Shown here: positions 25,318-33,741 of the stretch, piece by piece
Numbering within the stretch: the first letter of the stretch is position 1
Layout: every line of letters begins with the position of its first letter
NCBI RefSeq assembly: GCF_947072685.1
Contig: NZ_CAMTIK010000014.1
Span: forward strand, 1 to 49,203
DNA from: an uncultured Cetobacterium sp.
Lineage (GTDB): Bacteria > Fusobacteriota > Fusobacteriia > Fusobacteriales > Fusobacteriaceae
Direction of reading: 5' to 3'
Length of the DNA: 49,203 nucleotides
Program-made: the position numbers and the translations under genes
Notes under the pieces: generated by a model
Told to the model about the DNA's origin: nothing
What the model saw: only the letters and a program-made list of their open reading frames with translations
Database searches by the model: none

Positions 25318-26339
25318 TGAAGGAAGTATTAAAAGGGTTTGGAATCATAACAGCAGTATTTAGTGCTATGTTAATCATAGTTTTTAAACCATATAGAGCA
25401 GAAGTAGTGGATTTGAAAAATTTTACTGAATATTACTCTGAAACAGCTTCAATAGAAGATGGTGGTGGAGTAGAATTAGTTGATGGAAATTTTTACACTA
25501 TAGAAAAAGAGTATAAAGTAGGAGAGGAAGAAGTTTTTGAAGGGGTACCATTAGAAGAGGTAGACTTGAAAGAAGCTTATGAAATTCCAAAATTAGAGAA
25601 TTATGTGGTGGCTAATGGAGATACTTTAGGTGGTATTGCAGATAAAAATGGGATCTCTTTAGAGGTGTTAAAAGCAAACAATCCAGGATTGTCAAACAAT
25701 TTAAAAGTAGGTCAAAAAATCAACATAGTTAAGTCCAATGGAGTTTTTTATAAAGTTAGAAAAGGGGATTCTCTTTTTAAAATTGCACTTAATTATAAGG
25801 TTGATGTTGAAAATTTAAAAAAATATAATAACTTAAAAAATAATAACATAAGAGCAGGGGAAGAGTTATTTATACATAGCCCAAGTGATGAGACTTTAAA
25901 AAGATTATCATCTAGAGGTGGAAACAGTAGTAGTAGAAAATCGATGGCGATAAAAAACTTTAAAATGCCAGTAAAATGGGCGGGTGTGACAAGTCCATTT
26001 GGAAAAAGATTTCACCCAGTTTTAAAAAGATATATCCAACATGCAGGTGTTGATATGAGGGCAAGATATGTTCCTTTGATGGCGGCAAAAGATGGAACAG
26101 TTGTGTTTGTTGGGTATATGACAGGATATGGAAAAATTATAAAAATAAATCATGGAAGTGGATTTGAAACAAGGTCAGCACATTTAGATAAGATCTATGT
26201 AAAAAAAGGGGACAGAGTTCAGGCAGGACAAGTAATTGGGAAAACAGGTATGTCTGGAAGAGTAACAGGTCCACATTTACATTTTGAAATTAGGAAAAAT
26301 GGAATGGCAAATAATCCGATGAACTATTTAGTTAGATAA
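25317..26339 (+). CDS. Membrane-anchored LysM/M23 peptidoglycan endopeptidase
   Basis: The 340-residue protein has an N-terminal membrane anchor (about 7-24), a short acidic linker, two LysM peptidoglycan-binding repeats (about 95-138 and 143-187), a serine-rich linker and an intact M23 (LytM) zinc endopeptidase domain (about 220-340). Zinc and catalytic residues are all present: His 242 and Asp 246 in QHAGVDMR, His 289, and HLH 320-322. It should cut peptide cross-links in the periplasm. The GTG start overlaps the rho stop by one base, with AAGGGGG ahead of it, so it is cotranslated with rho. Contrast the EnvC-like protein earlier in the window, whose M23-fold domain lacks these residues. 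Confidence 0.9.
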   Translation: MKEVLKGFGIITAVFSAMLIIVFKPYRAEVVDLKNFTEYYSETASIEDGGGVELVDGNFYTIEKEYKVGEEEVFEGVPLEEVDLKEAYEIPKLENYVVANGDTLGGIADKNGISLEVLKANNPGLSNNLKVGQKINIVKSNGVFYKVRKGDSLFKIALNYKVDVENLKKYNNLKNNNIRAGEELFIHSPSDETLKRLSSRGGNSSSRKSMAIKNFKMPVKWAGVTSPFGKRFHPVLKRYIQHAGVDMRARYVPLMAAKDGTVVFVGYMTGYGKIIKINHGSGFETRSAHLDKIYVKKGDRVQAGQVIGKTGMSGRVTGPHLHFEIRKNGMANNPMNYLVR

Positions 26340-26362
26340 CCCTAGTTTTCTAGGGTTTTTTT
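26338..26362 (+). terminator. Rho-independent terminator
   Basis: Seven-base arms AACCCTA (26338-26344) and TAGGGTT (26351-26357), six-base loop, then TTTTT. The stem begins within the preceding stop codon. Confidence 0.85.
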
Positions 26363-26396
26363 CGAATTTATTATTTTAGGAAAAGGAGTAGATGAT

Positions 26397-27440
26397 ATGT
26401 CTAGAGTGGTAAAAGTTGGAAATCTTTTAATAGGTGGAGGAAATGAGATAATAATTCAGTCTATGACAAATACACCAACAAACGATGTGGAAAAAACAGT
26501 TGAGCAGATTAAAAAGCTTCAAGATGAAGGCTGTCAATTGGTAAGAGTCACTATAAATACAAGAGAAGCAGCAGAAAAAATAGCAGAGATAAAAAAAAGA
26601 ATAGACATACCTTTAGTTGCAGATATTCATTTTGATTATAGGTTAGCTCTATTAGCTATAGAAAATGGCATAGACAAGTTAAGAATAAATCCTGGAAATA
26701 TTGGGGATGATAAAAAAGTAGAAGAGGTAATCTTAAAAGCTAAAGAAAAAGGGATCCCTATAAGAATAGGAGTAAATTCTGGATCAATAGAAAAAGGAAT
26801 TTTGAAAAAATATGGTAAACCTACATCAGAGGGTATGGTTGAGAGTGCTATTTATCATATAAAATTATTGGAAAAATATAATTTTGAAGATATTATAATA
26901 TCTTTAAAATCTAGTGATGTAAAAATGATGGTAGAAGCTTACAGAAAACTCGCAAAATTGTATGATTACCCTTTACATCTTGGTGTTACAGAAGCAGGAA
27001 CAGCTTTTCAAGGAACAGTTAAATCAGCTATAGGGATTGGAACTTTATTAGTTGATGGAATAGGTGATACAATTAGAGTTTCATTGACAGAGGATCCGGT
27101 TGAAGAGATAAAAGTTGCAAAAGAGATTTTGAAAGTTTTGGGGTTGAGAGATTTTGGAGTGGAGATAATATCTTGTCCAACTTGTGGAAGAACAGAGATT
27201 GATTTAATAGGACTTGCTCATAAAGTTGAAGAGGAGTTTGAAAAGTGTGATAAAAAGATAAAAATAGCTGTGATGGGCTGTGTTGTAAACGGTCCAGGAG
27301 AAGCAAAAGAAGCCGATTACGGTGTAGCCGGTGGAAAAGGTGTTGGAGTTTTATTTAAAAAAGGTCAAATAGTTAAAAAAGTTCATGAAAATGAAATATT
27401 AGATGAACTAAAAAAATTAATTGAAGAGGATTTTAATTAA
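26397..27440 (+). CDS. ispG: 4-hydroxy-3-methylbut-2-enyl diphosphate synthase IspG (GcpE)
   Basis: IspG performs the seventh step of the MEP isoprenoid pathway, converting MEcPP to HMBPP with a 4Fe-4S cluster. The 347-residue protein has the N-terminal TIM-barrel signature [11 protein letters not shown], and the C-terminal cluster ligands Cys 260 and Cys 263 ([11 protein letters not shown]), Cys 295 ([11 protein letters not shown]) and Glu 302. Length fits the short bacterial form. AAAGGAG precedes ATG 26397. It provides precursors for ispA further downstream. A terminator separates it from the rho cluster, but I see no clear promoter in the 34 bases left. Confidence 0.96.
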   Translation: MSRVVKVGNLLIGGGNEIIIQSMTNTPTNDVEKTVEQIKKLQDEGCQLVRVTINTREAAEKIAEIKKRIDIPLVADIHFDYRLALLAIENGIDKLRINPGNIGDDKKVEEVILKAKEKGIPIRIGVNSGSIEKGILKKYGKPTSEGMVESAIYHIKLLEKYNFEDIIISLKSSDVKMMVEAYRKLAKLYDYPLHLGVTEAGTAFQGTVKSAIGIGTLLVDGIGDTIRVSLTEDPVEEIKVAKEILKVLGLRDFGVEIISCPTCGRTEIDLIGLAHKVEEEFEKCDKKIKIAVMGCVVNGPGEAKEADYGVAGGKGVGVLFKKGQIVKKVHENEILDELKKLIEEDFN

Positions 27441-27467
27441 AACTTTTTTGTTATTTTGAGAGTCTAA
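27440..27467 (+). promoter_or_regulatory. Candidate ECF (sigma-E-like) promoter of the sigma gene
   Basis: AAACTT (27440-27445), a 17-base spacer, then TCTAA (27463-27467). This resembles the sigma-E pattern GAACTT-N16/17-TCTGA and stands 32 bases before the sigma-factor start, where an autoregulated promoter is expected. It overlaps the last base of ispG. The match is partial and the fusobacterial motif may differ. Confidence 0.35.
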
Positions 27468-27498
27468 AACTATAAAGCTAAAATAATGAGGTATTTAA

Positions 27499-27951
27499 AT
27501 GGATTTTGATCAAATATATAATGAGTATTTTGATAGAGTTTACTACAAGATATTGTCAACAGTAAAAAATGCCGAAGATGCCGAAGACATTGCGCAAGAA
27601 GTTTTCATTAGCGTATATAAAAATCTTAGAAATTTTAGAGAAGAAAGTAACATATATACTTGGATTTATAGAATAGCTATAAATAAGACGTATGATTTCT
27701 TTAGAAAGAAAAAACTAAATCTAGAATTAAATGATGAGATTTTGAATGTTGAAAGCAATGAAGATTTTAATGTACCAATTCTTTTAGAAGAGAAATTAAA
27801 AAAACTACCGTTCCAAGAGAGGGAGATAGTTGTTCTAAAAGATATATACGGCTATAAACTAAGGGAGATTTCAGATATGAAAGAAATGAATATATCGACA
27901 GTAAAAACAATATATTATAAAGCTATTAAAGATATGGGTGGTGAGGTATGA
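27499..27951 (+). CDS. ECF-type RNA polymerase sigma factor
   Basis: The 150-residue protein has only sigma regions 2 and 4, the ECF layout. Region 2 carries AEDIAQEVFISVYKNLRNF and YTWIYRIAINKTYDFFRKKK (about 28-72); region 4 has LPFQEREIVVLKDIYGYKLREISDMKEMNISTVKT-like helix-turn-helix sequence (about 108-142). GAGGT (27488-27492) precedes ATG 27499. It overlaps the next gene, for a small membrane protein, and an exported protein gene follows, an arrangement typical of sigma/anti-sigma/envelope stress cassettes. A sigma-E envelope and oxygen stress response has been described in Fusobacterium nucleatum; whether this is its orthologue cannot be settled from the window. Confidence 0.9.
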   Translation: MDFDQIYNEYFDRVYYKILSTVKNAEDAEDIAQEVFISVYKNLRNFREESNIYTWIYRIAINKTYDFFRKKKLNLELNDEILNVESNEDFNVPILLEEKLKKLPFQEREIVVLKDIYGYKLREISDMKEMNISTVKTIYYKAIKDMGGEV

Positions 27952-28277
27952 TGGTTTCTCCAAAAGAAAGAGTGAGAGCAAACATTTACAAAAATTTATT
28001 GGAAGAGGAGAAGAAAAAGAATAAAAAAATATCATTTGTTTCTCTTTCAATTTTTGTAGTTGGTGTTTTTACAGGGACATCTTATGATTTGATAAAGAGA
28101 AACATTATTCCAGCGGAACAATTTGTAGCTTTTGAATCAAAAGATGTAGTTAAGAAAGTTTTAGATAAAAAAGAGAGTGGATTTACAATAGATGATTTAT
28201 TTCAAGCCGATGAGATAAGAATAAACAAAAGAGATTTTAATTCTGAAAATCTTTTTGTTTCAGATCTACAGATTTAG
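27951..28277 (+). CDS. Small single-pass membrane protein, candidate anti-sigma factor
   Basis: The 108-residue protein has a charged cytoplasmic N-terminus (about 1-30), one membrane segment (ISFVSLSIFVVGVFTGTSY, about 31-49) and a periplasmic tail of about 60 residues. It has no recognised zinc-binding anti-sigma (HxxxCxxC) motif. Its gene overlaps the sigma-factor stop in an ATGA junction, so it is coupled to it, which is how anti-sigma factors are usually made. The topology fits an anti-sigma protein, with the N-terminal segment being shorter than usual. The call comes from position and topology, not homology. The second of two adjacent ATGs (27951) has the better spacing to GGTGAGGT. Confidence 0.5.
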   Translation: MVSPKERVRANIYKNLLEEEKKKNKKISFVSLSIFVVGVFTGTSYDLIKRNIIPAEQFVAFESKDVVKKVLDKKESGFTIDDLFQADEIRINKRDFNSENLFVSDLQI

Positions 28278-28288
28278 TGGAGGATTTT

Positions 28289-28699
28289 ATGAAAAAAATA
28301 GCAATGGGACTACTAATTTTTATTTTAAGTATACCATCTTTAGCATCTTCTGGTGTTGGTATTGTAAAGGATGAAGATTTTAGGGCTGTGGGAGTTAGTC
28401 AAGAGAATATTGATAGAGTAAAAACAATAATAGCTGAAGCGAGCACACAGTACAAATTAAAAACACTAGATAAAAAAGCTTTAGAGATTGAGATAAACAG
28501 ATATATTTTAGATGGAACAGAGAAAAATTTAGATAAACTAAATGAATTGGTTGAAAAGGTAGGAGTAGTTGATGCTGAAATAATTAAAGATAGATTGAAA
28601 TATCAAGTAGAAGTTCAAAAATATATTTCGACAGATCAATATTTAAAAGCAAGAGAACTATCTTTGGAAAAAATGACAGAAACGCAACAAAAGCAATAG
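28289..28699 (+). CDS. Small exported helical protein (Spy/CpxP/ZraP-like layout)
   Basis: The 136-residue product has a signal peptide (MKKIAMGLLIFILSIPSLAS, cleavage near residue 20) and a mature part of about 115 residues that is almost entirely amphipathic helix, rich in Lys and Glu, ending in a Gln-rich tail. The layout resembles periplasmic stress chaperones such as Spy, CpxP or ZraP, though the LTxxQ motif is not present. As third gene of the sigma cassette it may be an envelope-stress effector or sensor. GTGGAGG (28277-28283) precedes ATG 28289; the in-frame GTG 28277 overlaps the previous stop and is rejected. Function is inferred only. Confidence 0.5.
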   Translation: MKKIAMGLLIFILSIPSLASSGVGIVKDEDFRAVGVSQENIDRVKTIIAEASTQYKLKTLDKKALEIEINRYILDGTEKNLDKLNELVEKVGVVDAEIIKDRLKYQVEVQKYISTDQYLKARELSLEKMTETQQKQ

Positions 28700-28704
28700 A
28701 GTTT

Positions 28705-28738
28705 AAATCTTCTCTTCAATACAAAGAGAAGATTTTTT
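28705..28738 (+). terminator. Rho-independent terminator after the sigma cassette
   Basis: Twelve-base perfect arms AAATCTTCTCTT (28705-28716) and AAGAGAAGATTT (28724-28735), then TTT. Confidence 0.9.
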
Positions 28739-28759
28739 ATTTTAATTTTAAAGTAAGTA

Positions 28760-28768
28760 TGGTATAAT
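28760..28768 (+). promoter_or_regulatory. Extended -10 promoter of the prfA operon
   Basis: TGGTATAAT is a perfect extended -10; the -35 position (TTTTAA, about 28740-28745) is weak. It lies 40 bases before prfA. Confidence 0.7.
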
Positions 28769-28808
28769 TTATAAGTTAAAGTATAGATATTGAAAAGGAG
28801 TGAATATA

Positions 28809-29882
28809 GTGTTTACGAAATTAGAAGAAGTAGTAGTAAAGTTTGATGAGTTAACAGAAGCTTTAGGTTCTCCAGAAGTTTTAAGCAGTCCTAAAAAAAT
28901 GATGGAGTGTAATAAAGCTTTAAATGATATAACGCCTATTGTTGAAAAGTACAAAGAATATAAAAGATATCAAGAGGATTTAAATTTTATAAAGGAAAAT
29001 ATCAGAGGAGAAAAAGATCCTGATATGAAAGATATGATGCAAGAAGAGATGAAAGAGATAGAGGAGATTATCCCAACTATCGAGCAAGAGATGAAAGTTT
29101 TATTATTACCAAAAGACCCTAACGATGATAGAAACGTTATCATAGAATTAAGAGGGGGAGCTGGAGGAGATGAGGCCGCTCTATTTGCTGGAAATTTATT
29201 TAGAATGTATATGAGATATGCTGAGAGACATAAATGGAAAGTTGAGATTATTGAAAAGCAAGAGATCGGTGTTGGTGGAATAAAAGAGGCTGTATTCTCA
29301 ATCAACGGTCAAGGAGCTTATTCAAGACTTAAATTTGAATCTGGAGTACATAGAGTACAAAGAGTTCCAGAGACTGAATCATCGGGAAGAATACATACAT
29401 CTACTGCAACTGTAGCTGTATTACCAGAGGTAGATGAGGTTCAAGGTGTTAAAATAAATACTGGAGATTTAAAAATTGATACATACAGAGCTGGAGGAGC
29501 TGGAGGACAGCACGTTAACATGACGGATTCGGCAGTTAGAATCACTCACTTACCAACTGGAGTAGTAGTACAGTGTCAAGATGAAAGATCACAGTTAAAA
29601 AATAGAGATAAAGCTATGAAACATTTAGCATCTAAGTTATATGAAATGGAATTAGAAAAGCAAAGAAGTGCTGTAGAAAGTGAAAGAAGACTTCAAGTAG
29701 GTTCTGGAGATAGATCTGAAAAAATCAGAACTTATAATTATCCACAAGGAAGAATAACAGATCACAGAATTAAATATACAGCTCACCAGTTAGAAGCATT
29801 TTTAGATGGAGATATAGACAATATGATAGATGCTCTAATCACATTTGCTCAAGCAGAAATGCTGTCAAGTTCAGCGGAGTAA
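28809..29882 (+). CDS. prfA: Peptide chain release factor 1
   Basis: RF1 ends translation at UAA and UAG. The 357-residue protein has the stop-codon recognition loop in VPETESSGRIHTS (PxT-type, about 187-189, with the RF1-type arrangement rather than RF2 SPF) and the catalytic GGQ (232-234, in GGAGGQHVN). The start is GTG 28809, eight bases after AAGGAG; the in-frame GTG 28800 overlaps that site. The next gene encodes the methyltransferase that modifies the GGQ glutamine, three bases downstream, a widely conserved pair. It heads a run of translation-related genes. Confidence 0.96.
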   Translation: MFTKLEEVVVKFDELTEALGSPEVLSSPKKMMECNKALNDITPIVEKYKEYKRYQEDLNFIKENIRGEKDPDMKDMMQEEMKEIEEIIPTIEQEMKVLLLPKDPNDDRNVIIELRGGAGGDEAALFAGNLFRMYMRYAERHKWKVEIIEKQEIGVGGIKEAVFSINGQGAYSRLKFESGVHRVQRVPETESSGRIHTSTATVAVLPEVDEVQGVKINTGDLKIDTYRAGGAGGQHVNMTDSAVRITHLPTGVVVQCQDERSQLKNRDKAMKHLASKLYEMELEKQRSAVESERRLQVGSGDRSEKIRTYNYPQGRITDHRIKYTAHQLEAFLDGDIDNMIDALITFAQAEMLSSSAE

Positions 29883-29885
29883 TCT

Positions 29886-31025
29886 ATGAAACTACTTGAT
29901 ATATTAAAGTTTTCAGAGGAGTATTTGAAAAAATACTCCTTTTCAAAACCACGTTTAGAGAGTGAAAAGGTGATAGCATCTGTTTTAAAACTTGATAGAA
30001 TAACACTTTATGCATATTTTGATATGGAGCTAAGTTTAGAACAAAAAGATAAAATAAAAGATTGTTTAAAAATTATGGCTAGAAAGAGGGTCGGCTTTGA
30101 GGAGCTACCAAAAGAAGCACTAGAAAAAACAAAAGAGAAAGATTTTAGTTCTGAAAATAGAGAATTGCTTTTAAAAAGTATAGATTACTTAAAAAAAAAT
30201 GAAGTGTTGGATAGTAAATTGGATACAGAATATATTTTTGCACATGTCTTGAATGTAAAAAGAGCAATTCTTTCAATGAATTTAAGAAGAGAAATTACAG
30301 AAAAAGAAAAAGAAATAATCAGAAATCTTTTACATAAAAGAGCAAAAGAAAAAAAACCACTTCAATATATTTTAGGGGAGTGGGAATTTTATGGTTTACC
30401 TTTTAAAGTGGATGAAAGAGTACTTATACCTAGAGCTGATACAGAGATCTTAGTAGAACAGTGTAAATTTATACTAAAAGATCTTGAAACTCCAAAGATT
30501 TTAGATATTGGGACAGGAAGTGGAGCAATTTCTGTGACTTTAGCAAAAGAATTTCCAAAGAGTAGTGTTTTAGGTGCAGATATAAGTTCTGAAGCTTTAG
30601 AGGTAGCTGTTGAAAATAGAAGAATGAACAGTGTTGAAAAGAATTTGAAATTTATAAAATCAGATGTTTTTTCAAATATAAAAGATGTAGATTTTGATAT
30701 GATAATATCTAATCCACCATATATACCACAAGAGGAATATGAGGGACTAATGCCAGAGGTAAAATTACATGAACCTAAAGGAGCTTTAACCGATAAAGGT
30801 GATGGGTATTATTTTTATGATAAAATATCCAAAGAAGCCCCAAAACACTTAAAAGATGGAGGGTATTTAGCTTTTGAAGTTGGATATAATCAGTCACAAG
30901 AAGTGAGCAAAATGATGGCAAAAAGTGGATTTAATATAGTTGCTATAGTTAAAGACTATGGTGGAATAGAAAGAGTTGTAATAGGACGAAAGAGTGGTGA
31001 AAAAGTTGTCAACGAAACTAATTGA
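29886..31025 (+). CDS. prmC: Release-factor glutamine methyltransferase PrmC with duplicated N-terminal domain
   Basis: PrmC methylates the glutamine in the GGQ motif of release factors. At 379 residues it is about 100 longer than usual. The extra length is explained by two tandem copies of the helical PrmC N-terminal domain: residues 1-70 (ILKFSEEYLKKYS, PRLESEKVIASVLKLDRITLY) and 90-166 (LLLKSIDYLKKNEV, SKLDTEYIFAHVLNVKRAIL, then the usual PLQYILGEWEFYG). The methyltransferase domain follows with the SAM site ILDIGTGSGAISVTLA (about 205-220) and the catalytic NPPY (276-279). It follows prfA and its 3-prime end overlaps queA. I infer the second copy, being next to the catalytic domain, is the canonical one. 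Confidence 0.93.
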   Translation: MKLLDILKFSEEYLKKYSFSKPRLESEKVIASVLKLDRITLYAYFDMELSLEQKDKIKDCLKIMARKRVGFEELPKEALEKTKEKDFSSENRELLLKSIDYLKKNEVLDSKLDTEYIFAHVLNVKRAILSMNLRREITEKEKEIIRNLLHKRAKEKKPLQYILGEWEFYGLPFKVDERVLIPRADTEILVEQCKFILKDLETPKILDIGTGSGAISVTLAKEFPKSSVLGADISSEALEVAVENRRMNSVEKNLKFIKSDVFSNIKDVDFDMIISNPPYIPQEEYEGLMPEVKLHEPKGALTDKGDGYYFYDKISKEAPKHLKDGGYLAFEVGYNQSQEVSKMMAKSGFNIVAIVKDYGGIERVVIGRKSGEKVVNETN

Positions 31026-32037
31026 TTATGACTATCACTTGCCTGATGAGTTAATTGGACAAAAACCAAGAGAACCAAGAGACCATTCTAAATTAATGAT
31101 AGTGAATAAAAAACATCAAAATATGGAGCATAAAGCTTTTTTTGATATAATTGATTTTCTAGAAACAGGAGATGTTTTAGTAAGAAATTCGACCAAAGTT
31201 ATTCCAGCAAGACTTTTTGGGAAAAAAGAAACAGGTGGTGTTTTAGAAATACTTCTTATTAAAAGATTATCTTTAGATACATGGGAGTGTTTATTGAAAC
31301 CAGCTAAAAAGCTTAAAGTGGGACAAAAGCTTGAAATTGGAGAGAATCAAGAATTGGTTGCAGAACTTCTAGAGATAAAAGAGGACGGGAATAGAGTTTT
31401 AAAATTTACTTATGAGGGAGCATTTGAGGAAGTTTTAGATAAGCTTGGGAAGATGCCTTTACCTCCATATATAGTAGAGGCTTTGGAAACGAAGGATAGA
31501 TATCAGACAGTCTATGCAATAAAAGGGGAGTCGGTAGCAGCACCAACAGCTGGACTTCACTTTACAGAAGAGCTTTTAGAAAAAATAAAAGCCAAAGGGA
31601 TAGAGGTTTTAGATGTGTTCTTAGAGGTTGGATTAGGAACTTTTAGACCAGTTCAAACCGAAGATGTTTTAGATCATAAGATGCATGAAGAAAATTTTGA
31701 AATACCAGAGCACACAGTGGAAAGAATAAGGAAGGCAAAAGAGGAAAAAAGAAGAATAGTTGCTGTTGGAACAACGACTGTAAGAGCTTTAGAATCATCG
31801 TTGGATAAAAACGGAGAATTGATAGCTAAAACAGGTTCTACAGAGATATTTATCTATCCTGGGTATGAATTTAAGGTTATAGATGCTCTTATAACAAATT
31901 TTCATCTTCCAAAATCAACACTGTTGATGTTGGTATCAGCTCTTTCAACGAGAGAGTTTATGTTAGAAGTATATAAAGAGGCAGTTGAAAAAGAATATCA
32001 TTTCTTTAGTTTTGGAGATGCTATGTTCATCTGCTAA
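31006..32037 (+). CDS. queA: SAM:tRNA ribosyltransferase-isomerase QueA
   Basis: QueA transfers and rearranges the ribose of SAM onto preQ1 in tRNA to make epoxyqueuosine. The protein (about 343 residues) begins with the typical DYDYHLPDELIGQKP and contains RDHSKLM, APTAGLHFTEELL, EVGLGTFRPV, GTTTVRALES and the final ITNFHLPKSTLLMLVSA, all QueA landmarks. The start is uncertain: TTG 31006 gives the family-like N-terminus and has GGTGA before it, while GTG 30994 would add four residues. Either overlaps prmC by 20-32 bases, so translation is coupled. Confidence 0.95.
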   Translation: MSTKLIDYDYHLPDELIGQKPREPRDHSKLMIVNKKHQNMEHKAFFDIIDFLETGDVLVRNSTKVIPARLFGKKETGGVLEILLIKRLSLDTWECLLKPAKKLKVGQKLEIGENQELVAELLEIKEDGNRVLKFTYEGAFEEVLDKLGKMPLPPYIVEALETKDRYQTVYAIKGESVAAPTAGLHFTEELLEKIKAKGIEVLDVFLEVGLGTFRPVQTEDVLDHKMHEENFEIPEHTVERIRKAKEEKRRIVAVGTTTVRALESSLDKNGELIAKTGSTEIFIYPGYEFKVIDALITNFHLPKSTLLMLVSALSTREFMLEVYKEAVEKEYHFFSFGDAMFIC

Positions 32038-32052
32038 TAGGTGAGGTGAAAA

Positions 32053-32601
32053 ATGAGAATTATTGCAGGAGAAGCAAAAGGGAAAAGAATAGAGTGTAGA
32101 AAAGGTATGGATACAAGGCCAACTCAAGATAGTATAAAAGAGTCACTATTTTCTATAATAGCACCATATGTACCAGAGTGTAGAATTTTAGATCTATTTA
32201 GTGGAACAGGAAATATAGCACTAGAAGCTTTGAGTAGAGGAGCTAAGAGAGCTGTAATGATAGAAAAAGATCAGGAAGCGCTTAAGTATATAATTAAAAA
32301 TATAAATAATTTAGGTTATGAAAATAAGTCTAGAGCTTATAAAAATGAAGTGTTAAGAGCTGTAGAGATTCTGGGGAGAAAGGGAGAGAAGTTTGATATA
32401 ATTTTTATGGATCCTCCTTATAAAGATGAAGTTTGTGAAAGAGTGATGAGGTCTATAAGTAAAGCAGGACTTTTAGCTGAGGGTGGACTTATAATATGTG
32501 AACATCATATTTTTGAAGATTTATCTGACGAAGTTGGAGAATTTAGAAAATCTGATGAAAGAAAGTATGGTAAAAAAACTGTAACATTCTATACAAGATA
32601 A
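32053..32601 (+). CDS. rsmD: 16S rRNA (guanine-966-N2) methyltransferase RsmD
   Basis: RsmD methylates G966 of 16S rRNA in the small subunit. The 182-residue protein has the family start MRIIAGEAKGKRIE, TRPTQDSIKESLFS, the SAM-binding motif ILDLFSGTGNIALEALSRGA and the catalytic DPPY (IIFMDPPYKDE). Length is typical. It lies between queA and xseB with good ribosome binding sequence (GGTGAGG) and short gaps, within the prfA-to-ispA run. Confidence 0.94.
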   Translation: MRIIAGEAKGKRIECRKGMDTRPTQDSIKESLFSIIAPYVPECRILDLFSGTGNIALEALSRGAKRAVMIEKDQEALKYIIKNINNLGYENKSRAYKNEVLRAVEILGRKGEKFDIIFMDPPYKDEVCERVMRSISKAGLLAEGGLIICEHHIFEDLSDEVGEFRKSDERKYGKKTVTFYTR

Positions 32602-32619
32602 TAAATGGTGGAGGGTTTC

Positions 32620-32841
32620 ATGAAAAAAGATAGTTTTGAGTATAATATTAACGAGATTGATATGATAATTGAAAAATTAGATGGCGGAGAGCTATCTTTA
32701 GATGAATCTATAAAAGAGTATGAAAAAGCAATGAAATTACTTAAAAAATCGTCAGACCTTTTAAATAAGGCTGAGGGAAAGATAATTAAAGTGAGTTCAG
32801 AAAATAATAACATATCACTTGAGGTGGAAGAGAATGCTTAA
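32620..32841 (+). CDS. xseB: Exodeoxyribonuclease VII small subunit
   Basis: XseB is the small helical subunit of exonuclease VII, which degrades single-stranded DNA. The 73-residue protein has the family features: FEYNINEIDMIIEKLDGGELSLDESIKEYEKAMKL-type sequence (key words EKLDGGELSLDESIKEYE) and a second helix with LNKAEGKI. ATG 32620 follows GTGGAGGG (32608-32615); the in-frame ATG 32605 lies before that site. Its end overlaps the start of ispA by eight bases, as commonly seen for xseB-ispA. The large subunit gene xseA is not in the window. Confidence 0.92.
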   Translation: MKKDSFEYNINEIDMIIEKLDGGELSLDESIKEYEKAMKLLKKSSDLLNKAEGKIIKVSSENNNISLEVEENA

Positions 32842-33715
32842 AAATTATTTAAAAGAAAAAAGAGAACTGGTGGATACAAATATTGAAAGATACTTAAATA
32901 GATTGGAATATCCACTAGTTATAGCTGAAGGTATGAAGTATTCTGTTTTAAATGGAGGAAAAAGACTTAGGCCCATTTTACTTTTAATGATTTTAGAATT
33001 GTATGGGAAATCTTTAGAGTTAGGATTACCTATAGCCGTAGCAATTGAAATGATTCACTCGTATTCTTTAGTTCATGATGATCTTCCAGCATTAGATAAC
33101 GATGATTATAGAAGAGGTAAGTTAACAACTCATAGAAAATATGGAGAAGCACAGGCAATTTTGATAGGGGATTCTCTATTAACTCATTCATTCTCTTTAA
33201 TTGCTGATGAAAGCAAAGGTGTTTCATCCGAAAAACTTGTAAAAATTATAGGGAAGGTTTCTAGATATGCTGGAATTAATGGTATGATTGGTGGACAGAT
33301 GATAGATATCGAAAGTGAAAAAAAGCAAGTTTCATTTGAAGTTTTGAAATATATTCATAGTAATAAAACAGGTAAACTTATAAAATTACCGGTTGAGGTA
33401 GGTGCGATTCTTTGCGATGCAACCCAAAGAGAATTTGAAGCACTATCTAAATATTCTGAGCTTATAGGTTTAGCATTTCAAATAAAAGATGATATTTTGG
33501 ATATTGAAGGGGAATTTGAAAAAATCGGAAAACCTATTGGAAGTGATTTAGAACTTCAAAAGACAACATATCCAAGCATTTTTGGGATAGAAAAAAGTAA
33601 AATGATATTAAAAGAAACAATAGTGGAAGCTAAAAAAAGTTTAGAAATTTTTCCGGAAGAAAAATTGGAAGTATTTATGAGATTAGCTGAATATATTGGG
33701 AATAGAGAAAGTTAA
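32834..33715 (+). CDS. ispA: Farnesyl diphosphate synthase (polyprenyl synthetase family)
   Basis: IspA condenses IPP with DMAPP and GPP to form farnesyl diphosphate, feeding undecaprenyl phosphate and quinone synthesis. The 293-residue protein has the first Asp-rich motif DDLPALDNDD (about 82-91) with RRGKLTTHRKYG, and the second motif KDDILDIEG preceded by LAFQI. Length and motifs fit bacterial short-chain FPP synthases. ATG 32834 has GAGGTGGA ahead of it and overlaps the xseB stop. It is the last gene of the run, facing the convergent pst-phoU cluster over a shared hairpin. Confidence 0.93.
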   Translation: MLKNYLKEKRELVDTNIERYLNRLEYPLVIAEGMKYSVLNGGKRLRPILLLMILELYGKSLELGLPIAVAIEMIHSYSLVHDDLPALDNDDYRRGKLTTHRKYGEAQAILIGDSLLTHSFSLIADESKGVSSEKLVKIIGKVSRYAGINGMIGGQMIDIESEKKQVSFEVLKYIHSNKTGKLIKLPVEVGAILCDATQREFEALSKYSELIGLAFQIKDDILDIEGEFEKIGKPIGSDLELQKTTYPSIFGIEKSKMILKETIVEAKKSLEIFPEEKLEVFMRLAEYIGNRES

Positions 33716-33740
33716 AAGGGAGCTCTTCAGGCTCCCTTTA
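33713..33740 (+). terminator. Bidirectional terminator between ispA and phoU
   Basis: Arms TAAAAGGGAGC (33713-33723) and GCTCCCTTTA (33731-33740). It starts in the ispA stop codon and ends one base from the phoU stop on the other strand, so it probably serves both converging transcripts; T runs flank it on each strand but are imperfect. Confidence 0.7.
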
Positions 33741-33741
33741 T

